The notes below the pieces were generated by a model, which saw nothing but the letters and a program-made list of their open reading frames with translations, did no database searches and was not told where the DNA came from. 46,943 nucleotides of DNA from Haloarculaceae archaeon (GTDB taxonomy: Archaea; Halobacteriota; Halobacteria; Halobacteriales; Haloarculaceae), in assembly GCA_007122455.1 (NCBI GenBank), contig SKTU01000009.1:66744-113686 (forward strand). Direction: 5' to 3'. Numbering within the stretch: position 1 is the first letter of the stretch; the number at the start of each line of letters is the position of its first letter. Shown one piece after another: positions 42,675-46,943 of the stretch. A program made the position numbers and the translations under genes.

Positions 42675-43588
42675 TCGTCGAGCAGCTCCTCGGCGAGCGA
42701 CACCAGTTCGCCCTCGGGATCGTCCCCCGGCGTCGAGACGATGACGTGATCGACGCCGATCCGCTCGATCGTCCGGAAATATTCGCGAAACCACTCGGCG
42801 CCGGCTCGGAACCCCTGGTGGATCGGTTCCGGATCGGCGGTTCGATCCGACGCGAGCGCTACGCGGAGATTCATCGCGTACGGTTTCGAGCCCGCGAGTT
42901 CGCGCCACTCCTCGAGGAACGACCGAAGCGTCGGTTCGGGGAGCTGATAGAAGAGCCAGCCGTCGCCGTGCTCGGCGATCCACTCGGTCGACTGGCGAGC
43001 GTGTCCCGTCGGCAACAGCGGGATCGATCCCCGAGTCGGCTTCGGCACGAGATCGACGTCCCCGTCGAGGGAGACGTCAGCGCCCTCGAGTTCGGGGAAC
43101 GACTCCCTCCAGAGGCGCCGGAGCAGTCGAACGCTCTCCCGGAACCGCTCCCCGCGATCGTCGTACGTCACCCCGAACGCCGGAAACTCGGGTTCCCGGT
43201 CGCCGGTCGCGACGCCCATCACGAGTCGACCGTCGGAGAGCCGATCGACCGACGCTGCGCTCTTTGCGACGTGAATCGGGTGTCGGAGCGGTAACACGAC
43301 GCTCGCCGTTCCCAGCGCGATCGTTGACGTGTTCGCGGCGGCAGAGCCGAGCCACGGCCAGACGTCGAAGGACTGACCGGTATCGCCGAACGCCGGCCAG
43401 TGCAGTGGGACGTCCCTCGCCCACAGGGCGTCGAATCCGAGCCTCTCCGCCAGTTCCGCGAGCTCCATCTCCGCAGCAACTGGGGGCGTCGACTCTCGGG
43501 TTCGGGTGAGCGGAAAGCTCGTTCCGACGGTGAGCCCGTCGGTCCCGAAGAGGCGCTCGAACCCGGCGTTGCGGTGCGTATCGGCCAC
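42671..43588 (-). CDS. Luciferase-like (LLM class) flavin oxidoreductase
   Basis: A 305-residue TIM-barrel flavin-dependent oxidoreductase of the bacterial luciferase-like family, resembling the BA3436-type subfamily (start GFERLFGTDGLTVGTSFPLTR). Visible segments are LGFDALWARDVP, LGTASVVLPLRHPIHVAKSAAS and LSDGRLVMGVATGDREPEFPAFG. It may use FMN or F420; haloarchaea have F420. The substrate is unknown. It starts with GTG at 43588, only 11 bp after the guaB stop, so it is probably cotranscribed with guaB. Its TAA shares bases with the convergent dehydrogenase stop (42671-42674). Confidence 0.88.
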   Translation of the reverse strand: MADTHRNAGFERLFGTDGLTVGTSFPLTRTRESTPPVAAEMELAELAERLGFDALWARDVPLHWPAFGDTGQSFDVWPWLGSAAANTSTIALGTASVVLPLRHPIHVAKSAASVDRLSDGRLVMGVATGDREPEFPAFGVTYDDRGERFRESVRLLRRLWRESFPELEGADVSLDGDVDLVPKPTRGSIPLLPTGHARQSTEWIAEHGDGWLFYQLPEPTLRSFLEEWRELAGSKPYAMNLRVALASDRTADPEPIHQGFRAGAEWFREYFRTIERIGVDHVIVSTPGDDPEGELVSLAEELLDD

Positions 43589-43599
43589 GGACGTTACGC

Positions 43600-45084
43600 T
43601 CAGCTGTCGGGGCTGTAGTTCGGAGCCTCGTCGGTGATGACGACGTCGTGGGCGTGGCTCTCGGCCTGGCCCGCCGAGGAGACGCGAACGAACTCGCTCC
43701 GTTGCTTGAACTCCGGGATCGTACCGGCGCCGACGTAGCCCATACCGGACTGCATGCCGCCGACGAGCTGGTGGAGCTCCGACGCGAGACTCCCCTTGTA
43801 CGGGGTCGCGGCCTCGACGCCCTCGGGGACGTACTCCTCGTCGTCCGGATCGTCCTTGAGATACCGCTCACCGCCACCGGATTTCATCGCGCCGACGCTC
43901 CCCATCCCGCGGTACTGCTTGTAGCGCTTGCCGTTCATCGTGATGACGCGGCCCGGCGCCTCGTCGGTGCCGGCAAAGTACGACCCCAGCATTACGGCGT
44001 CGGCACCGGCCGCGATGGCCTTGATCGCGTCGCCGGAGTATCTGATGCCGCCGTCGGCGATGACGGGGACGCCTTCGGGGGCCGCAACGTCCGCGACTTC
44101 GGCGACGGCCGTGATCTGCGGCATTCCCGATCCCGAGACGACCCGCGTCGTACAGATCGATCCGGGTCCGATACCGACCTTGATTCCGTCGGCGAAATCG
44201 ACGATCGCCTCGGCCGCCTCTCGCGTTCCGACGTTGCCGACGACGACGTCGGCGTCGACCGCCGCCTTGATCTCGCGGGCCGAATCGATGACGTTGAGGT
44301 TGTGCGCGTGTGCACAGTCGATGAAGATGACGTCCGCATCGGCGTCGTCAGCCGCCAGCGCCCGATCGGTTTCGAAGGGACCGACTGCGACACCGCAGCG
44401 GAGACGACCTTCCTCGTCCCGGATCGCGTCGTCGTACTCGCGGCGCTGGAGGATTCCGCCCATCGTGACGAGGCCGACGAGCAGGTTCTCGTCGTCGACG
44501 ACGGGAACGCGCTCGATCTTGTGCTCGTACATCAGCTCGAACGCCTTCCGGGGCGAGACGTCCTCCGGCGCGGTGATCACCTGATCGGTCATCGCTTCTC
44601 GGACCGGATCGTCCTCGGCGACCTCGAGATGAGGCCGGATGTCGGTGCTGGAGATGATGCCGAGGACTTCTCCCCGGGTGTTGATTACAGGGGCCCCGCC
44701 GACCCCTTCTCGCTCCATCAGCTCGTCGGCCTCACGCACCGTCAGATCGGGATCGACGGTGACCACCGTCTCGAGCGGAATGATGAGCTCGTCGGCGCGC
44801 TTGACCTGCTCGATCTCCTCGACCAGTTGGTCGACATTCATGTTTCGGTGAAGAACGCCGAGGCCTCCCTGTCGGGACATCTCGATCGCCAATTCGGCCT
44901 CGGTGACCGTGTCCATCGCCGCCGAAAGTATCGGGATGTTCAGCGAGACGTTCTTCGAAACGTTCGTCACCGTCTCGGCCTCGTCGGGTTCGACGCGGCT
45001 CTCTTTGGGGCGGAGCAGTACGTCGTCGAAGGTCAACGCCTCCGGAACTCGGAGCTTTCCTGAGAAGGATTCGTCGGTCGCCAT
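43600..45084 (-). CDS. guaB: IMP dehydrogenase
   Basis: A 494-residue enzyme oxidising IMP to XMP, the rate-limiting step to GMP. The catalytic Cys lies in [16 protein letters not shown], and phosphate loops are seen in [11 protein letters not shown] and [12 protein letters not shown]. Two CBS domains (about residues 100-215: [17 protein letters not shown] and [20 protein letters not shown]) form the usual regulatory insert. [16 protein letters not shown] is the flap region. A TATA-like element (minus strand ATCCTTTTCAC) is 26 bp before the ATG 45084. A 231-bp region with AT-rich patches separates it from the divergent 45316 unit. Confidence 0.96.
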   Translation of the reverse strand: MATDESFSGKLRVPEALTFDDVLLRPKESRVEPDEAETVTNVSKNVSLNIPILSAAMDTVTEAELAIEMSRQGGLGVLHRNMNVDQLVEEIEQVKRADELIIPLETVVTVDPDLTVREADELMEREGVGGAPVINTRGEVLGIISSTDIRPHLEVAEDDPVREAMTDQVITAPEDVSPRKAFELMYEHKIERVPVVDDENLLVGLVTMGGILQRREYDDAIRDEEGRLRCGVAVGPFETDRALAADDADADVIFIDCAHAHNLNVIDSAREIKAAVDADVVVGNVGTREAAEAIVDFADGIKVGIGPGSICTTRVVSGSGMPQITAVAEVADVAAPEGVPVIADGGIRYSGDAIKAIAAGADAVMLGSYFAGTDEAPGRVITMNGKRYKQYRGMGSVGAMKSGGGERYLKDDPDDEEYVPEGVEAATPYKGSLASELHQLVGGMQSGMGYVGAGTIPEFKQRSEFVRVSSAGQAESHAHDVVITDEAPNYSPDS

Positions 45085-45315
45085 GTAAAGCGTGGGAAGG
45101 GACGCGTGAAAAGGATTGCGAGAGCACGCGAGCTCCCGTAACTGACGATCTCACCACCGAATCCGTACACTGACGCACTCGTCTGGACATTCGTCCGAAT
45201 CGAGGGTGAAACGTGACGGAATCGACACCACAAAACCGGTTGTTCGCTGTGTTTGTCGTTCCTATGGCGGCGTTTGCCACACAACGTTTATGGTCCGTCT
45301 CGTACTAGTTCATCC
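45085..45315. promoter_or_regulatory. Divergent promoter region between guaB and the 45316 unit
   Basis: 231 bp without a supported gene. It holds the guaB TATA-like box (near 45110, minus strand), a perfect 8-bp palindrome AACCGGTT (45234-45241), a GGAC-ATTC-GTCC repeat near 45185-45196 and, at 45286-45293, a TATA-like GTTTATGG that is 27 bp before the ATG at 45316. If 45316-45519 is not a gene, this box would give the DUF5794 gene a leader of about 207 bases. Confidence 0.4.
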
Positions 45316-45519
45316 ATGGACTCCGCTAGTCCCATCGCACAGCGCACTGCCGGCCAGACGAGCGGCCTCACCGGCGCGTTTACATTTACATTTGCGATGT
45401 GGACGACCAATGCGGAGAACGTCGCGATATCCGGAAAAAACCGTTCCGGGTGCGGACCGTCGGTACCGTATCGCGACGACCATCGCCGTTCGGCCTCGGG
45501 TGAAGGCCAACCAGCCTGA
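45316..45519 (+). CDS. Possible 67-residue small ORF upstream of DUF5794
   Basis: ATG 45316 opens 67 codons ending three bases before the DUF5794 start. The promoter spacing is right: TATA-like GTTTATGG is 27 bp upstream. The product (start MDSASPIAQRTAGQTSG, middle FTFTFAMW) is neutral to basic and has weaker halophile codon bias than its neighbours, with few Asp and Glu. It could be a real small protein, a translated leader that couples to the downstream gene, or simply the 5' leader. Internal TTTACA-TTTACA repetition (about 45380-45391) adds oddness. I rank the coding call as uncertain. Confidence 0.35.
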   Translation: MDSASPIAQRTAGQTSGLTGAFTFTFAMWTTNAENVAISGKNRSGCGPSVPYRDDHRRSASGEGQPA

Positions 45520-45522
45520 CGA

Positions 45523-46371
45523 ATGAGCACCTCACGCCACCCGATCGCACTCCGATTAGAGCAGCGTGTCGGTGAGGGGACCAGACTTCTCGGGACGGTC
45601 ATGGCGCTTCCCCTCCTCGACGGCATCTTCGCCGCCCTCGTGCTCGCGGGGGCCGTCTCCAGCCTCCTCGGAATGCTGGAGGTCGGCCTGCTGATCTTCG
45701 GCGGGAGCGCGACGCTCGCCGTCGTTCTCGTCGAGATGGACGGCTCTCGCCGCGAGCGGGTTCGGAACGTCCTGCTCGTCGGCGCGTTCATCGTCCCCGT
45801 CGCTGCGCTGCAGGCGGCGATCGCACCGACTATCGAATCACTCGTCGATCTCGAGATTTTCAAGCGATTCGCCGCGCTCGTGATCCTCGCGATCGCCGCC
45901 AAGACCGCGAGTGCGACGATCGGCGAGTATCTCCCCTCGCCCGCAGTCATCATCGGTCTCGGACTGGTCGCGAGCTTCCAGCCGAACGGCCTCGAATTCG
46001 GCTACGTCGCCGAACCGATCTACGTCGTCTACGGCACCGGCGCAGCGATCGTCGGCGTCGGATTCGCCCTCGCGGTCGCGGTCTTCGGCCCGTGGCTCCG
46101 CGGCAACGTCGATCTCGATCGCTTCCGGTTCGGAAGCGCCGTCGCACTGGGCGTGCTCCCGCTTTCGATCCTCTCGATCGGACCGATCCCCTCCGACGCA
46201 CCGATCGCACTCGCCGTCCTCGGACTGACCGCGCTGCTCGCGTTCGATCCGGAGGGCACCGACGACTACGCCGACTCCGTCGCCTCCGTCGAAGACACGG
46301 AGCTCCCGGACGACAGCGACGACGACGAATCGCGACGACTCGGCGATCGGGACCGGGCACCGTGGCTGTAG
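45523..46371 (+). CDS. DUF5794-like haloarchaeal membrane protein
   Basis: A 282-residue integral membrane protein with about seven predicted helices (for example LLDGIFAALVLAGAVSSLLG, FAALVILAIAAKTASA, PIYVVYGTGAAIVGVGFALA) and a long acidic C-terminal tail (EDTELPDDSDDDESRR). It resembles the haloarchaeal DUF5794 family. I know no biochemical function. The start ATG 45523 follows the small ORF stop by 3 bp, with GGTGA-like bases upstream that could act as a ribosome site. The next gene, a DUF5795-like Zn protein, is separated by 49 bp; the pairing and family names suggest linked genes. Confidence 0.75.
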   Translation: MSTSRHPIALRLEQRVGEGTRLLGTVMALPLLDGIFAALVLAGAVSSLLGMLEVGLLIFGGSATLAVVLVEMDGSRRERVRNVLLVGAFIVPVAALQAAIAPTIESLVDLEIFKRFAALVILAIAAKTASATIGEYLPSPAVIIGLGLVASFQPNGLEFGYVAEPIYVVYGTGAAIVGVGFALAVAVFGPWLRGNVDLDRFRFGSAVALGVLPLSILSIGPIPSDAPIALAVLGLTALLAFDPEGTDDYADSVASVEDTELPDDSDDDESRRLGDRDRAPWL

Positions 46372-46420
46372 CAGCCTCACGAGTCCAAAAGGCTTAGCCG
46401 CTCGGCCACGCCCGTTCGGT

Positions 46421-46645
46421 ATGGCCGACAATCGAGTCGTTCAGGGTCGAATGGTGACTCCGGGGAAGCTCGCGGAACTCGTCGAGGGCGACCCCGTCAT
46501 GGACGCCGAAGCGATAGCGGACGCCGAGCGCGACTGCCCGGAGTGCGGCGGCGACGTACTCTCCGTCGGCTACATGCCGAGCGTCACCGAGTTCGTGACG
46601 GGGTTCAAATGCCAGCAGTGCGACTGGAAGGCGACAGATCGGTGA
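46421..46645 (+). CDS. DUF5795-like small zinc-ribbon protein
   Basis: A 74-residue soluble protein from ATG 46421 (MADNRVVQGRMVTPGKLAEL). It has one zinc ribbon with two knuckles, CPECGG (about residue 39) and CQQCDW (about 64), giving four Cys ligands, and an acidic, helical N-terminus. The family is haloarchaeal and of unknown function. A TATA-like element (AAAAGGCTTAG, near 46386-46395) lies about 30 bp upstream, so it can be transcribed alone. tRNA-Trp begins 60 bp after its stop. Confidence 0.78.
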   Translation: MADNRVVQGRMVTPGKLAELVEGDPVMDAEAIADAERDCPECGGDVLSVGYMPSVTEFVTGFKCQQCDWKATDR

Positions 46646-46672
46646 CTGGGCGCGGATACACGGAACCGAAAC

Positions 46673-46681
46673 CCCTTTAGG
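46673..46681 (+). promoter_or_regulatory. TATA box of tRNA-Trp
   Basis: CCCTTTAGG, preceded by CGAAA (BRE-like), is centred near 46677. That is about 28 bp before the first base of the tRNA (46706), so transcription would start within a few bases of the mature 5' end. Confidence 0.55.
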
Positions 46682-46705
46682 CTATTCGGGGATACCACAG
46701 CGTGC

Positions 46706-46884
46706 GGGGACGTGGCCAAGCCAGGCATGGCGACTGACTCCAGAGGCCACGCGCCCGGTGACGAGACTCCAGACTGATATACCGAGCGGCCGGCTGATCA
46801 CCGCCCGCGATGACGACCCTCTGGAGAACCGAGGCGCACACCGGAGATATCAGTCGATCGGGGGTTCAAATCCCTCCGTCCCCA
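46706..46884 (+). tRNA. trnW: tRNA-Trp(CCA) with intron
   Basis: The spliced parts fold as a tRNA. Acceptor GGGGACG (46706-46712) pairs with CGTCCCC (46877-46883), with A73 at 46884. D-stem GCCA pairs with TGGC (46728-46731). Anticodon stem ACTGA (46733-46737) pairs with TCAGT (46850-46854), with anticodon CCA at 46740-46742. The T-arm has GGGGG/CCCTC and loop TTCAAAT. CCA is not encoded. An intron (46744-46848) interrupts after position 37. CTCC (46738-46741) pairs with GGAG (46843-46846), flanked by 3-base bulges AGA and ATA, the bulge-helix-bulge cut by archaeal splicing endonuclease. Haloarchaeal tRNA-Trp introns of this kind are well established. Confidence 0.96.
46744..46848 (+). ncRNA. 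tRNA-Trp intron acting as a box C/D guide RNA
   Basis: A 105-base intron with box C GTGACGA (46758-46764), D' CCGA (46782-46785), C' ATGACGA (46810-46816) and D CCGA (46829-46832). The D guide (46818-46826) is complementary to 46738-46746, and the base five before D (G46824) pairs with C46740, position C34. The D' guide (46772-46780) is complementary to 46847-46855, and the base five before D' (A46777) pairs with T46850, position U39. This matches the known Haloferax intron that guides 2'-O-methylation of C34 and U39 in its own precursor. Confidence 0.9.
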
Positions 46885-46943
46885 TAACCTCATTTCGTTC
46901 GGTTGAAACCGCCATACGGGAGCAGTGCGGATCTTCCTTTATA
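46885..46943. other. Intergenic end of window
   Basis: 59 bp after tRNA-Trp. A short repeat CGGTT-GAAACCG (near 46900-46911) may help termination, and CCTTTATA at 46936-46943 looks like the TATA box of a gene beyond the window. No gene is visible. Confidence 0.3.

Noticed and set aside
45288-45953. 221-codon minus-strand frame opposite the small ORF and DUF5794
   Set aside because: Basic Ser/Arg-rich product, no motif; the plus-strand membrane protein explains the region.

Overview
The window is a compact, high-GC stretch of chromosome from a halophilic archaeon (class Halobacteria). This rests on the very acidic proteins, the archaeal replication and translation genes (replication factor C large subunit, GTPBP1-like GTPase), haloarchaea-restricted families (DUF2150, DUF2240, DUF5794/5795 types), the twin-arginine lipoprotein signal, and an intron-containing tRNA-Trp. 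Most genes have an archaeal TATA-like box about 25-30 bp upstream of the start codon, which implies largely leaderless transcripts. I used this spacing to choose many starts. I saw no insertion sequence, CRISPR array, integrase or rRNA.

Layout. 1-4628 (minus): a solute-uptake and catabolism cluster made of a DHDPS-family aldolase/lyase, a TAXI-type TRAP binding lipoprotein, a fused TRAP permease and a D-2-hydroxyacid dehydrogenase cut by the window edge. 4722-7831: a membrane-anchored winged-helix regulator convergent with a hybrid-like sensor histidine kinase. 7893-12931 (minus): peroxiredoxin, cupin, a second D-2-hydroxyacid dehydrogenase and a GlcD/GlcF-type FAD plus iron-sulfur fusion. 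13059-18586 (plus): thiamine-binding-like protein, DUF2150, a large anchored surface protein, HMG-CoA synthase and RfcL. 18623-23105: malic enzyme, heme A synthase, pterin carbinolamine dehydratase, a HAD phosphatase and a small Cys protein. 23131-28344: two MoeA paralogues (one with a fused periplasmic-binding-like domain), divergent from Hsp20 and an ABC1/UbiB kinase. 28375-30556: an aminotransferase and an arsR-arsM operon. 30646-33717: GTPBP1-like GTPase, phosphoglycolate phosphatase, a membrane J-domain protein and a 55-residue zinc-finger protein. 33804-38170: a beta-hydroxyacid dehydrogenase, pyrF, two hypothetical or DUF genes, a second histidine kinase and a 79-residue protein. 38216-45084: serine-pyruvate-type aminotransferase, cysteine-dioxygenase-like cupin, a DUF35/thiolase pair, a third D-2-hydroxyacid dehydrogenase, a luciferase-like oxidoreductase and guaB. 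45316-46884: a possible small ORF, DUF5794, DUF5795 and tRNA-Trp.

How the genes connect. Several enzymes handle 2-hydroxy, 2-keto and C2/C3 acids: three NAD(P)-linked D-hydroxyacid dehydrogenases, a FAD/Fe-S D-hydroxyacid oxidase, a beta-hydroxyacid dehydrogenase, a phosphoglycolate phosphatase and an alanine-glyoxylate-type aminotransferase. Together they could make a glycolate/glyoxylate salvage set, but they are dispersed and this is inference. Housekeeping genes (rfcL, guaB, pyrF, hmgB, maeB, tRNA-Trp) show this is core chromosome, not an island.

The most striking readable structures are: the tRNA-Trp intron, whose box C/D guides pair by the +5 rule with C34 and U39 of its own precursor; two histidine kinases whose receiver-like domains lack the phospho-acceptor Asp; a five-codon leader cistron whose stop overlaps the GTG start of one kinase; and a perfect 16-bp inverted repeat upstream of the peroxiredoxin promoter. 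I did not find a clearly undescribed multi-gene system. The best candidates for novelty are small regulatory features and small unannotated proteins.
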